From positions 1 through 46,972 of the forward strand of contig DASSJI010000293.1 of assembly GCA_035691285.1 (NCBI GenBank): a stretch of DNA of 46,972 nucleotides. The letters run 5' to 3'. This DNA is from DATFEN01 sp035691285. Lineage in GTDB: Bacteria; Acidobacteriota; Vicinamibacteria; Fen-336. Of the stretch, positions 35,248 to 43,334 are shown piece after piece. The notes beneath the pieces were generated by a model. The model was not told the origin of the DNA. It searched no databases and was given only the letters and a program-made list of their open reading frames with translations. Positions within the stretch are counted from its first letter, which is position 1, and every line of letters begins with the position of its first letter. The translations under genes and the position numbers were made by a program.

Positions 35248-35251
35248 TCCC

Positions 35252-35866
35252 ATGGCCGTCCTGATCGGCATCGCGGGCGGCACCGGCTCGGGCAAGACCT
35301 CGTTCGCGGAGAAGCTGCGCGCGCGCCTGGGGCCCGAGCGCTGCGTCACGATCGCCCAGGACTCGTACTACAAGGACGGCAGCGGCCTGGACGAGGCAGC
35401 CAGGGCGAGGGTCAACTACGATCACCCGGACGCCTTCGACACGAGCCTGCTCCTGCAGGACCTGCGCGACCTCAAGGCGAACCGGCCGGTGCCCCACCTC
35501 ACCTACGACCACGCCTCCTACTCGCGGCACGTGCTCCCCGACGCGATCGCCCCCAAGCCCGTGATCCTGCTCGAGGGCATCCTGATCCTGGCCGAGGAGC
35601 CGCTGCGGCGCCTGATGGACATCAAGCTCTTCATCGACACGGACGCCGACGTTCGGATCCTGCGCCGGCTGCGCCGAGACCTGAAGGAGCGCGGGCGCAG
35701 CTTCGAGTCCGTCGAGGGGCAGTACCTGGGCTCGGTGCGGCCCATGCACCTCGAGTTCGTCGAGCCCTCGAAGCGCTACGCCGACCTGATCGTGCCCGAG
35801 GGCGCCCGGAACGAGGTGGCCTTGGAGGCGGTCCTGGCGCGGGCCCAGGCGATGATGCGGGACTAG
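35252..35866 (+). CDS. udk: uridine kinase
   Basis: 204 residues. GGTGSGKTSFAEKL is the Walker A loop, AQDSYYKD the uridine/base segment, NYDHPDAFDTSLL and HLTYDHASYSRH are further Udk signatures, and VILLEGILIL is the Walker B strand. It phosphorylates uridine and cytidine in pyrimidine salvage. Its ATG lies 9 bases from the TATAAT of the palindromic promoter. It separates ftsX and ftsE and its TAG shares CTAG with the ftsE stop. Confidence 0.94.
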   Translation: MAVLIGIAGGTGSGKTSFAEKLRARLGPERCVTIAQDSYYKDGSGLDEAARARVNYDHPDAFDTSLLLQDLRDLKANRPVPHLTYDHASYSRHVLPDAIAPKPVILLEGILILAEEPLRRLMDIKLFIDTDADVRILRRLRRDLKERGRSFESVEGQYLGSVRPMHLEFVEPSKRYADLIVPEGARNEVALEAVLARAQAMMRD

Positions 35867-36519
35867 CCGCCGGCCACGCGGCCGCGCTCCAGGCCGATCA
35901 CGCGCTTGCCCATGCGCTGGATCATGTCGCGGTCATGTGTCGCCACCAGGACCGTCGTGCCCCGGGAGTTGACTTCCTGGAACAGGCTCATGATCTCCTG
36001 GGCCATCTCGGGATCGAGGTTTCCCGTCGGCTCGTCGGCGAGGAGCAGCATGGGCTCGTTGATCAGCGCGCGGGCGATCGCCACGCGCTGCTGCTCGCCG
36101 CCGGAGAGCTGCAGCGGGTAGCTGTGCATCTTGTGGTGCAGGCCGACGGCCTTGAGGGCGGCGAAGGCGCGTCGCTTCTGCTCCTTGACCGGCACCGACA
36201 GGATGCGCAGGACGAACGCCACGTTCTCGAGGATGGTCTTGCGCTTGAGGAGCTTGAAGTCCTGGAACACCACGCCGATCGAGCGGCGAAGCGCCGGGAT
36301 CTGGCCGTCGGGAATCGCCGTGACGTTGCGCCCTCCCACCAGGATCTGGCCTTGTGTCGGCAGCTCTTCCCGGAAGACCAGCTTCAGGAACGTGGTCTTG
36401 CCGGCGCCGGAGGGCCCCGTCAGGAAGCAGAACTCCCCCTTCTCGACGTGAAGCGTCACGTCGGAGAGCGCCACGCTCTCGCGGTCGTACTGCTTGTAGA
36501 CGTGGAAGGCCTGTATCAT
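35863..36519 (-). CDS. ftsE: cell division ATP-binding protein FtsE
   Basis: 218 residues of the ABC ATPase family. Walker A GPSGAGKTT at 35-43, the Q-loop VFQDFKLL, signature LSGGEQQRVAIARAL, Walker B LLLADEPTGNLD and the switch His in VATHDRD are complete. The opening HVYKQYDRESVALSDVTLHVEKGEF and the size identify FtsE rather than LolD or other MacB-like ATPases, and ftsX is nearby. It energises FtsX at the divisome. Unlike most genomes its gene is separated from ftsX by the inverted udk, so the two need separate transcripts. Confidence 0.92.
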   Translation of the reverse strand: MIQAFHVYKQYDRESVALSDVTLHVEKGEFCFLTGPSGAGKTTFLKLVFREELPTQGQILVGGRNVTAIPDGQIPALRRSIGVVFQDFKLLKRKTILENVAFVLRILSVPVKEQKRRAFAALKAVGLHHKMHSYPLQLSGGEQQRVAIARALINEPMLLLADEPTGNLDPEMAQEIMSLFQEVNSRGTTVLVATHDRDMIQRMGKRVIGLERGRVAGG

Positions 36520-36536
36520 TCGGCGGCTTCGCTGGG

Positions 36537-36542
36537 ATTATA
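36537..36542 (-). promoter_or_regulatory. -10 box upstream of ftsE
   Basis: Minus-strand TATAAT, followed by CCC as in the ftsX promoter (shared GGGATTATA on the plus strand). No -35 of good quality is found at 16-18 bp. It lies 17 bases before the ftsE ATG. Confidence 0.4.
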
Positions 36543-36602
36543 GAGGTCGCGGCCTTGGGCCACGGCCGCGGGCGAAGGAGGGATAGGGCGGGGGCCTATT
36601 GA

Positions 36603-37631
36603 ATGAAAGCCATCGTCATCCGCGAGCACGGCGGGCCCGAGGTGCTGCGCCTCGAAGAGCTGCCCGACCCCGTGGCCGGGCCCGGCGAGGCCCTCGTCCG
36701 CGTCCGCGCCTGCGCCCTGAACCACCTCGACCTGTGGACGCGCCGCGGGCTGCCGGGCCGCAAGGTGGGCTTCCCCCACGTGCTCGGCAACGACGTCGCC
36801 GGAGAGATCGTGACGCTCGGGTCGGAGGCCGCCGGCCTCGAGGCCGGTCAGCGGGTGATCCTGTGTCCGGGCATCTCGTGCGGGCGCTGCCGGGCCTGCC
36901 TGCAGGGCGAGGACAGCGCCTGCAGGAGCTATCGCATCCTCGGCAACCAGGTCCACGGCGGCTATGCGGAGCTCGTCCTCTGCCCCATCGTCAACCTGAT
37001 CCCGCTGCCGGCCGGCTTCGGCTTCGAGGAAGCGGCCGCATTCCCCCTCGTGTTCCTCACGGCCTGGCGCATGCTCGTCACCCGCGCGCGACTCCGGCCA
37101 GGGGAGGACGTGCTCGTCTGGGCGGCAGGCAGCGGCGTGGGCATGGCTGCGATCCAGGTCGCAAAGCTCTTCGGAGCGCGCGTGATCGCCACTGCCGGGA
37201 CCGACCGCAAGCTCGACCAGGCGAAGTTCCTCGGCGCCGACCACGTGATCCACCACCATCGCGACGACGTCGTGGCCGAGGTGCGCCGCCTGACCGGCAA
37301 GAAGGGCGTCGAGGTCGTGGTCGAGCACGTCGGACAAGCGACCTGGGAGCGCTCCATCCTGTGCCTCGCCCAGCGCGGGCGCCTGGTCACGTGCGGCGCC
37401 ACGACCGGCCCGGACGGTGCCACCGACCTGCGCTACGTCTTCTCGAAGCAGCTCTCGATCCTCGGCTGCTACACGGGCGGCAAGGCCGAGCTGCTCGAGG
37501 CCGCCGATTTCTTCTTTGCGCGCAAGCTGCGAACCGTGGTGCACGGGGTCTATCCGCTGGCCGAGGCCCGGCGCGCCCACGAGGCGATGGAGGCCTCGGA
37601 GCACTTCGGGAAGCTCGTCCTCGTCCCGTGA
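36603..37631 (+). CDS. zinc-containing MDR-family dehydrogenase/oxidoreductase
   Basis: 342 residues, medium-chain dehydrogenase fold with GroES-like N-domain and NAD(P)-binding C-domain (AAGSGVGMAAIQVAKLFGARV). The structural zinc loop is intact: Cys93, Cys96, Cys99 and Cys107. The catalytic zinc site is altered: Cys37 is there, but the usual His-Glu of GHE is Asn63-Asp64 in HVLGNDVAGEI. It therefore fits quinone-oxidoreductase-like members better than classical alcohol dehydrogenases. The YheT-like hydrolase gene starts inside its stop codon (GTGA). The substrate is unknown. Confidence 0.85.
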   Translation: MKAIVIREHGGPEVLRLEELPDPVAGPGEALVRVRACALNHLDLWTRRGLPGRKVGFPHVLGNDVAGEIVTLGSEAAGLEAGQRVILCPGISCGRCRACLQGEDSACRSYRILGNQVHGGYAELVLCPIVNLIPLPAGFGFEEAAAFPLVFLTAWRMLVTRARLRPGEDVLVWAAGSGVGMAAIQVAKLFGARVIATAGTDRKLDQAKFLGADHVIHHHRDDVVAEVRRLTGKKGVEVVVEHVGQATWERSILCLAQRGRLVTCGATTGPDGATDLRYVFSKQLSILGCYTGGKAELLEAADFFFARKLRTVVHGVYPLAEARRAHEAMEASEHFGKLVLVP

Positions 37632-38587
37632 CCGCGTTCCTCCCGTCCCCCCTCGCGGCGGGCGGCCACCGCCAGACCCTGCTCGGCTACTGGCGTCGCC
37701 GCAGCCTCGAATGGCGCCACGTCGCGGAGGACATCGTCGTGACCGCGCAGGATGGCGTGAACCTGCTGCTGCGAGCGAGCTGGCAGCCGGGCCCGCGCGC
37801 CCAGCGCCCCGCCCTGGTGCTGCTCCACGGCCTCGGCGCCTCGGATGCGGCCAAGTACGTGGTGGCGGCGGGCCAGCTCGCGTTCGCGCGAGGCTGGCAC
37901 GTGGTGCGGATGAACCTGCGCGGCGCCGGGGACGGCGTGAGGCACGCCCCGGTGCTCTACAACGCGGGCCTCGACGGAGACCTGGCCGCGGTCCTCGAGG
38001 CGGTCGCGCGACAGGCGCCGCGGGTCGGCGTGCTCGGCTTCTCCCTCGGCGGGAACCTCGCCCTGTTGTTGCTGGGCCGCCGCGCAGACCGCCTGCCGCC
38101 GCGGTTCGTCGGCGCCGTGGGGGTCTCGCCGCCCCTCGACCTCGCGGCCTGCGCGACGGCCCTTGAGCGCCCCGGCAACCGGCTCTACCAGCTCTACTTC
38201 ATGAGGAACCTGCGGCGCGCCTATCGCGAGCGGCAGGGGGCGCGCCCCGACGTGTTCGCGCCGGGACTCGAACAGGGGGTGCGAACGGTGCGGGAGTACG
38301 ACGAGCGGATCACGGCGCCCTATGGCGGGTATCCGAGCGCGTCCGACTACTACGCGAGCTCGAGCGCGGGCCCGCGCCTCGGAGCCGTGCGGCACCCGGC
38401 TCTCGTCCTCGCAGCCTGGGACGATCCCTTGATCCCGGGGGAATCCGTGGCGCGCTGGCCGGTCTCCGGGTCCGTGACCCGCGAGATGCTGCCGACGGGC
38501 GGCCACGTGGGCTTCGTGGCGCCGAGCGACGCGCCCGGCGGCTTCTGGGCGGCGGAGCGCGCGCTGGACTTCCTCGGCGAAGGCTAG
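37628..38587 (+). CDS. alpha/beta hydrolase, YheT family
   Basis: 319 residues beginning at a GTG that overlaps the dehydrogenase stop. LLHGLGASDAAKYV is the oxyanion region, GFSLGGNLALLLL the nucleophile elbow with the Ser, AWDDPLIP the acid, and TGGHVGFV the His. The opening LPSPLAAGGHRQTLLGYW (a family-specific N-terminal segment) and the NLRGAGDGVR block point to YheT-type hydrolases (COG0429), including esterases of unknown physiological substrate. Probably cytoplasmic. Its TAG shares CTAG with the convergent Fic-like gene. Confidence 0.85.
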   Translation: MTAFLPSPLAAGGHRQTLLGYWRRRSLEWRHVAEDIVVTAQDGVNLLLRASWQPGPRAQRPALVLLHGLGASDAAKYVVAAGQLAFARGWHVVRMNLRGAGDGVRHAPVLYNAGLDGDLAAVLEAVARQAPRVGVLGFSLGGNLALLLLGRRADRLPPRFVGAVGVSPPLDLAACATALERPGNRLYQLYFMRNLRRAYRERQGARPDVFAPGLEQGVRTVREYDERITAPYGGYPSASDYYASSSAGPRLGAVRHPALVLAAWDDPLIPGESVARWPVSGSVTREMLPTGGHVGFVAPSDAPGGFWAAERALDFLGEG

Positions 38588-39282
38588 CGCGGGGCCGGTG
38601 CCTCGAGGGCCTGGATCATCACGTCGAGGCTCCGCTCTCCGGCTTCGTCGAGGAGCGCCGCGAGCGGAGCCATGTCCAGGGCGAAGGCCGCCTGGAGCGC
38701 GGCCTTGAGGCGGACGCCATCGCCCCCGACGAGGATCGGGGCGCGCCCGCCGGCGCGAACGGCGGCGTGCGTGGCGGCCAGGCGGGAGACCCGGCCGTTG
38801 CCGTCGTCGAAGGGCAAGATCTCGACGACACGCGCGAGCACCAGGGCTCCGGCTTGGGCCGGAGCCAGGCGCGCGACGCTCTCGCTCGCGAGCCAGCCCT
38901 CCAGGATCTCCAGGCGCCCCTCGATCGCGCCGGGAGGAGCGGGCGGCGCGCCCTCGCGGGTCCGCGGCTCGGCGCGCCAGCCCGAAGGGACGCCGACGAC
39001 GGCCGCGTGCCACGCGCGGAGCGCGCCTCGGTCCAGGGGGGCGTCCTTCGCGACGCTGCGGAAGGCCTGCCGCAGCCGTCGGACCTCGCCGGGCGCCTCG
39101 GGGTCCGGACGCCGCACGTCCTCCCAGCTCGCCGGAACGCCCGCGAGCTCGAGACTGCCGAGCAGACGCGCATCCTCGACGACGCTGGCCAGGACCGCGC
39201 GGTCGGCGACTCGCGCCGCGAGCAGGCCTTCGAGCCGCTTCTCCTTGAGCGCGGCGCTGGCTGTGAGGCGCACGAGGGTCAT
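38584..39282 (-). CDS. Fic-like protein with degenerate catalytic motif
   Basis: 232 residues. The Fic core motif HPFxxGNGRxxR is recognisable as ILPFDDGNGRVSRL (155-168), but the catalytic His is Leu156. The rest of the anion-binding loop, including Gly161, Asn162 and both Arg residues, is kept, so nucleotide binding may survive while AMP transfer should be lost or strongly reduced. An upstream helix (ARLLGSLELAGVPASWEDV, 38-56) aligns with the inhibitory segment of Fic_N, with Glu45 in the regulatory Glu region. Could be a regulatory or binding protein, or an enzyme with other chemistry. No antitoxin-like gene is adjacent. Confidence 0.65.
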   Translation of the reverse strand: MTLVRLTASAALKEKRLEGLLAARVADRAVLASVVEDARLLGSLELAGVPASWEDVRRPDPEAPGEVRRLRQAFRSVAKDAPLDRGALRAWHAAVVGVPSGWRAEPRTREGAPPAPPGAIEGRLEILEGWLASESVARLAPAQAGALVLARVVEILPFDDGNGRVSRLAATHAAVRAGGRAPILVGGDGVRLKAALQAAFALDMAPLAALLDEAGERSLDVMIQALEAPAPR

Positions 39283-39308
39283 GCGCGATTCTAATTGTGG
39301 TTTCGGAA

Positions 39309-39314
39309 TAGAAT
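39309..39314 (+). promoter_or_regulatory. -10 box giving a leaderless start
   Basis: TAGAAT ends seven bases before the ATG at 39322, placing the start of transcription at or next to the start codon. No convincing -35 is visible. Confidence 0.35.
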
Positions 39315-39321
39315 CGCCTGG

Positions 39322-39765
39322 ATGACTGGCACTTGCTGCGCGATGGCGGCCGGGGCGCTGCTGACGGCCCTGGGCGTGGCTCCCCTGGCGGATTCCGCCG
39401 AGGCCAAGGCCAAGAAGCCCACGCTCACCCTGCGCTCCTCGCCGCGCTTCGCGTTCTCCCCCGTCCGGGTGCTGTTCGTGGCGGAGCTGTCCGGCGGCGA
39501 CGACGTCGAGGAGTACTACTGCCCCGAGCTGGAGTGGGAGTGGGACGACGGCAGCAAGAGCGTCCAGGAGTCGGACTGCGAGCCCTTCGTCCCGGGCCAG
39601 ACCAAGATCGAGCGGCGCTTCTCGGCCGAGCACGACTACCGCCGCGCCGCGAGCTACAACGTGAAGGTCAGCCTCAAGCGCCTCGGGAAGACCTTCGTCA
39701 ACCAGACCGTGCGGCTCACCGTGCGCCCGGGCGTCGGCGACCCCACGTTCGAATCCGACAACTGA
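39322..39765 (+). CDS. secreted PKD-like domain protein
   Basis: 147 residues with a signal peptide (residues about 3-25, TCCAMAAGALLTALGVAP, cleavage near ADSAEA). The remainder reads as one Ig/PKD-type beta sandwich: FSPVRVLFVAELSGGDDVEE, then LEWEWDDGSKS, a Cys pair (CPELEWEW and SDCEPFVPG) and RRAASYNVKVSLKRLGKTF leading to VRLTVRPG. PKD domains bind proteins or glycans. No catalytic residues. The start could also be TTG at 39295, but ATG 39322 sits just behind a TAGAAT -10. It is convergent with rho, 82 bases away. Confidence 0.6.
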   Translation: MTGTCCAMAAGALLTALGVAPLADSAEAKAKKPTLTLRSSPRFAFSPVRVLFVAELSGGDDVEEYYCPELEWEWDDGSKSVQESDCEPFVPGQTKIERRFSAEHDYRRAASYNVKVSLKRLGKTFVNQTVRLTVRPGVGDPTFESDN

Positions 39766-39847
39766 GGGGCGGGCGCCTCAGAGCAAGAGCGCCGCGACGA
39801 CCAGCCTCGGGTAGATCCCGAGCGCGAGCATCTCGGGCGGTCGAGGC

Positions 39848-41350
39848 TCAGCCGCCGCTCGACATGCCCTCGAGGAAGTCGCGGTTGGACTTGCTCTTGG
39901 AGAGCCGCTCGAGGAGCAGCTCCATGGCCTCCACCGGGGACAGCGCCGAAAGCACCTTGCGCAGGATCCAGGTGCGGTTCAGCTCGTCCTTGGGCACGAG
40001 CAGCTCCTCCTTGCGCGTGCCGCTCCGCAGGATGTCGATGGACGGGAAGATGCGCTTGTCGGTGAGCTTCCGGTCCAGCACGATCTCGGCGTTGCCGGTG
40101 CCCTTGAACTCCTCGAAGATCACGTCGTCCATCCGGGAGCCGGTCTCGACCAGGGCGGAGGCCACGATGGTGAGCGAGCCGCCCTCCTCGACGTTGCGGG
40201 CCGCGCCGAAGAAGCGCTTCGGGCGCTGGAGGGCGTTCGAGTCCACGCCGCCCGAGAGCACCTTTCCTGACGGCGGCACGATGGTGTTGTAGGCCCGGGC
40301 CAGGCGCGTGATCGAGTCGAGCAGGATCACGACGTCCTTGCGATGCTCGACCAGGCGCTTGGCCTTCTCGAGGACCATCTCGGCCACCTGCACATGGCGG
40401 TCGGCGGGCTCGTCGAAGGTCGAGCTGATCACCTCGCCGTGGACCGAGCGTTGCATGTCGGTCACCTCCTCGGGCCGCTCGTCGATCAGCAGCACGATGA
40501 GGACGATCTCCGGATGGTTCGCGGTGATCGCGTTGGCGATGGCCTGGAGCAGCATGGTCTTGCCGGTGCGGGGAGCCGCGACGATCAGCGCGCGCTGCCC
40601 CTTGCCGAGGGGCGTCATCAGGTCGAGCACGCGCGTGGACAGGCTTTCGGGGTTGGTCTCGAGCTTGATCCGCTCCTCGGGGTACAGGGGCGTGAGGTTG
40701 TCGAAGAAGATCTTCTCGTTCGAGGCCTCGGGCGGCTCGAAGTTGATCGCGTCCACCTTGATGAGGGCGAAGTAGCGCTCGTCCTCCTTGGGGGGGCGGA
40801 TCTGGCCGCTGATGGTGTCCCCGGTGCGCAGGTCGAACTTCCGGATCTGCGACGGCGAGACGTAGATGTCGTCGGGGCCGGGCAGGTAGCAGTATTCGGG
40901 CGCCCGCAGGAAGCCGAAGCCGTCGGGGAGGATCTCGAGCACGCCCTCGGAGAAGATGAGCCCCTCGCGCTCGGCCTGGGCGCGCAGGATCTGGAAGACC
41001 AGCTCCTGCTTCTTCATCGCCGCGGCGCCGGGGATGTCCAGCTCCTTCGCGACCTGGACGAGCTTCTGGATGCCCATCTCCTTGAGGACCGCCAGGTCGA
41101 GGCGGCCGTTCGCGGCCTCCTCCACGACCTCGGGCGTTCCGCTCGCCGGTCTCTCGACCGCTCCGGCGGCAGCCTCCGGGGCCGGGGGCTCGGCGGAGAC
41201 CTCGGGCTCGGACGGAGCCTCCGCCTCGGCGGTGGCTACTGCGGCCTCGAGATCGTGGGCCTCGCGGCTGCGCCGCCCCTCGCCGCGGCCGCGGCCGCGC
41301 CGCGCGGGAGGCTTCGGGGGGGTGGAAGGAGAAGGATCGTCTTGGGCCAT
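39848..41350 (-). CDS. rho: transcription termination factor Rho
   Basis: 500 residues. The Rho_N and cold-shock-like RNA-binding domains span about 82-200 (LKEMGIQKLVQVAKEL, DGFGFLRAPEYCYLPGPDDI). The ATPase has P-loop APRTGKT (259-265), LLIDERPEEVTDMQR and the R-loop GTGNAEIVLDRKL. It forms the hexameric RNA helicase that ends transcription and silences foreign DNA. The first 80 residues are a low-complexity extension with an RGRGRGEGRR block followed by Ala/Glu/Pro-rich sequence, common in high-GC phyla. A promoter is at 41422-41451. Confidence 0.97.
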   Translation of the reverse strand: MAQDDPSPSTPPKPPARRGRGRGEGRRSREAHDLEAAVATAEAEAPSEPEVSAEPPAPEAAAGAVERPASGTPEVVEEAANGRLDLAVLKEMGIQKLVQVAKELDIPGAAAMKKQELVFQILRAQAEREGLIFSEGVLEILPDGFGFLRAPEYCYLPGPDDIYVSPSQIRKFDLRTGDTISGQIRPPKEDERYFALIKVDAINFEPPEASNEKIFFDNLTPLYPEERIKLETNPESLSTRVLDLMTPLGKGQRALIVAAPRTGKTMLLQAIANAITANHPEIVLIVLLIDERPEEVTDMQRSVHGEVISSTFDEPADRHVQVAEMVLEKAKRLVEHRKDVVILLDSITRLARAYNTIVPPSGKVLSGGVDSNALQRPKRFFGAARNVEEGGSLTIVASALVETGSRMDDVIFEEFKGTGNAEIVLDRKLTDKRIFPSIDILRSGTRKEELLVPKDELNRTWILRKVLSALSPVEAMELLLERLSKSKSNRDFLEGMSSGG

Positions 41351-41421
41351 TGACGGAGCTCGGAGGAAAGGGAAAGACGCAGGCAGCGAGAGCGAACGCT
41401 CTACATGGATCGGATGAAACG

Positions 41422-41451
41422 ACGATACCGGATCGCCGAGGGCCCTGTCAA
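41422..41451 (-). promoter_or_regulatory. sigma-70-type promoter of rho
   Basis: Minus-strand TTGACA (41451-41446), 18-bp spacer, TATCGT (41427-41422). It gives a leader of about 65 bases, long enough for the rho autoregulation seen in other bacteria. Confidence 0.6.
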
Positions 41452-41471
41452 CCCTCCCCGGCCGGGTCTCG

Positions 41472-41909
41472 CTAGCGCACGGGGTCGATGATCTTGACGG
41501 CCTTCACCGTGGCCGGCAGCTCGGTGCCCGCGGCGACGTACCCGATCCCGCCGCCGTCCTTTCCGACGGCCGCGATCACATCCGCGTCGCTGGATTTCAC
41601 CGGGGGCGGGAACTCTCGCGTCTCAAGCATGCGCTTGCGCCAGTAGTTCTGGACGCCCTCGGCCGGCTGCCCGAGGACCTCGCGGGAGAAGGCCTGGCGC
41701 ACCTTGGACGTCATCGACTGGTCCACGGCCGCTCCGGCAGGGCCGTGGGACCACTTCGCGCCTCGCGTCATGAACAGGGCGCTCGCCTGATCCCGCTTCA
41801 TCTGCGTGATGGGATTCTGGGCGTTGACGATCACCACGTACTCCGCCTCCTGGGCCTGAAGCGCAAGGCCGAAGAAGAGCGGGACGGCGACGAGCAGCGA
41901 GCGCTTCAT
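41472..41909 (-). CDS. short PstS-like periplasmic binding protein
   Basis: 145 residues with a signal peptide (LLVAVPLFFGLALQAQ). The body, VVIVNAQNPITQMKRDQASALFM, TSKVRQAFSREVLG, NYWRKRMLETREFPPPVKSSDADVIAAV and GIGYVAAG, is the 'PBP-like domain' seen in small phosphate-binding-protein relatives. At half the size of PstS it cannot form the two-lobe clamp alone, so phosphate binding is doubtful. Its ATG overlaps the TGA of the CoA-transferase gene by one base (TGATG), which implies co-expression, though no functional link is obvious. Confidence 0.75.
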   Translation of the reverse strand: MKRSLLVAVPLFFGLALQAQEAEYVVIVNAQNPITQMKRDQASALFMTRGAKWSHGPAGAAVDQSMTSKVRQAFSREVLGQPAEGVQNYWRKRMLETREFPPPVKSSDADVIAAVGKDGGGIGYVAAGTELPATVKAVKIIDPVR

Positions 41910-43270
41910 CAGGCCTCCATGGTCGTGAGGTCGGGAGCCACGAGCAGGGCCGTGCCCGTAGCCTTCCTCACTGCGTCCAGATTCGTGTCCGGGGCGATCT
42001 CCTTCAGCAGCAGCCCCTCGCGGACCACTTCGATCACCGCCATCTCGGTCACGATCACGCTGACGCAGCGGCGTCCGGTCAGCGGCAGCGTGCAGAAGTC
42101 GAGGATCTTGGGGCTGCCGTCCCTGGCGGCGTGTTCCATGGTCACGACCACGCGCCGGGCCCCCGAGACGAGGTCCATGGCCCCGCCCATGCCCTTCATC
42201 ATCTTGCCGGGGATGGTCCAGTTGGCCAGGTTGCCCTCGCGGTCCACCTGCAGCGCGCCCAGGATCGTGAGATCCACGTGTCCGCCGCGGACCATGGCGA
42301 AGGAATCCGCGCTGGAGAAGTACGAGGTGCCGGGCAGCTCGGTCACGGTCTCCTTGCCGGCGTTGATGAGGTCAGGATCCTCCTGGCCCGGCTCGGGGTA
42401 GGGTCCCACCCCCAGCATGCCGTTCTCGGAATGGAGCACGATCGAAACGCCTTTCGGGACGTAGTTCGCGGCCAGGGTGGGCATCCCGATCCCCAGGTTC
42501 ACGTAGAACCCGTCCTTCATCTCCTTCGCGGCGCGCCGCGCGATCCGCTCGCGCCGCGGGTCGGTGTCGACGCCGCCGGCCCCGGACAGCGTCCGCTTCT
42601 CGATGCGCTTCTCGTAGTTCCGGCCCTGGAAGATGCGCTGCACGAAGATGCCCGGCGTCGCGACGGCGTCGGGGTCCAGCGTGCCGGCGGGCACGAGCTC
42701 CTCGACCTCGGCGACCGTGCAGCGCGCAGCCATGGCCATCATGGGCGCGAAGTTCCGAGTCGTGCGGCGATAGATCAGGTTGCCGAGGCTATCGCCCTTC
42801 CACGCCTTGACGAACGCGTAGTCGGCGGTGAGCGAGGTCTCGAGGACGTGGGGGCGGCCGGCGAACCAGCGGACCTCCTTGCCCTCGGCGATGAGCGTGC
42901 CGTAGCCCGTGGGGGTGAAGAAGGCCGGAACGCCCGAGCCGCCGGCGCGCATGCGCTCGGCGAAGGTGCCCTGGGGGTTGAGCTCGACCTCGATCTCGCC
43001 GGCCAGCGCCATCTTCTCGAAGACCTTGTTCTCGCCCACGTAGGTCGAGATCATCTTCCGGACCTGGCGGTTCTGCAGCAGGATCGTGATCCCGAAGTCG
43101 TTGGTGCCGGCGTTGTTGGAGCACATCGTGAGGCCCTTGGCACCTTGGTCCCGTAGCGCCTTCAAGCAGTTCTCGGGGATGCCGCACAGGCCGAAGCCCG
43201 ACACCATGATCGTGGCCCCGTCGGGCACGTCCCGCACGGCCTCGGCCGCGTCCTTGACCACCTTGTTCAT
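41909..43270 (-). CDS. fused 3-oxoacid CoA-transferase (alpha + beta)
   Basis: 453 residues joining both halves of a 3-oxoacid CoA-transferase that many bacteria encode as two genes (ScoA/ScoB). Residues 1-225 are the alpha half (MVSGFGLCGIPENCL, CSNNAGTNDFGI, NPQGTFAERMRAGG). From about 238 the beta half begins (RRERIARRAAKEMKDGFYVNLGIG), with the catalytic Glu282 in SENGMLGVGP. The linker is short, compared with the longer one in animal SCOT. It moves CoA between succinate and acetoacetate (or other 3-oxoacids). Starts at ATG 43270 with AGGAG 13 bases upstream. Confidence 0.92.
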   Translation of the reverse strand: MNKVVKDAAEAVRDVPDGATIMVSGFGLCGIPENCLKALRDQGAKGLTMCSNNAGTNDFGITILLQNRQVRKMISTYVGENKVFEKMALAGEIEVELNPQGTFAERMRAGGSGVPAFFTPTGYGTLIAEGKEVRWFAGRPHVLETSLTADYAFVKAWKGDSLGNLIYRRTTRNFAPMMAMAARCTVAEVEELVPAGTLDPDAVATPGIFVQRIFQGRNYEKRIEKRTLSGAGGVDTDPRRERIARRAAKEMKDGFYVNLGIGMPTLAANYVPKGVSIVLHSENGMLGVGPYPEPGQEDPDLINAGKETVTELPGTSYFSSADSFAMVRGGHVDLTILGALQVDREGNLANWTIPGKMMKGMGGAMDLVSGARRVVVTMEHAARDGSPKILDFCTLPLTGRRCVSVIVTEMAVIEVVREGLLLKEIAPDTNLDAVRKATGTALLVAPDLTTMEA

Positions 43271-43334
43271 CGTTCGAGAGGCTCCTGGGGCGCCCTGACG
43301 GGCGGCGCGGAGCCCGATGATAGCGTGTGACGGC

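Noticed and set aside
38584..39282. Fic-type toxin-antitoxin system
   Set aside because: No small antitoxin gene is adjacent, the catalytic His is missing, and the neighbours are ordinary housekeeping genes.
39778..39831. 17-codon hydrophobic minus-strand ORF (starts MLALGIYPRL) after rho
   Set aside because: It resembles the tail of a membrane subunit only by chance-level similarity. No Shine-Dalgarno or promoter, and it is too short to support.
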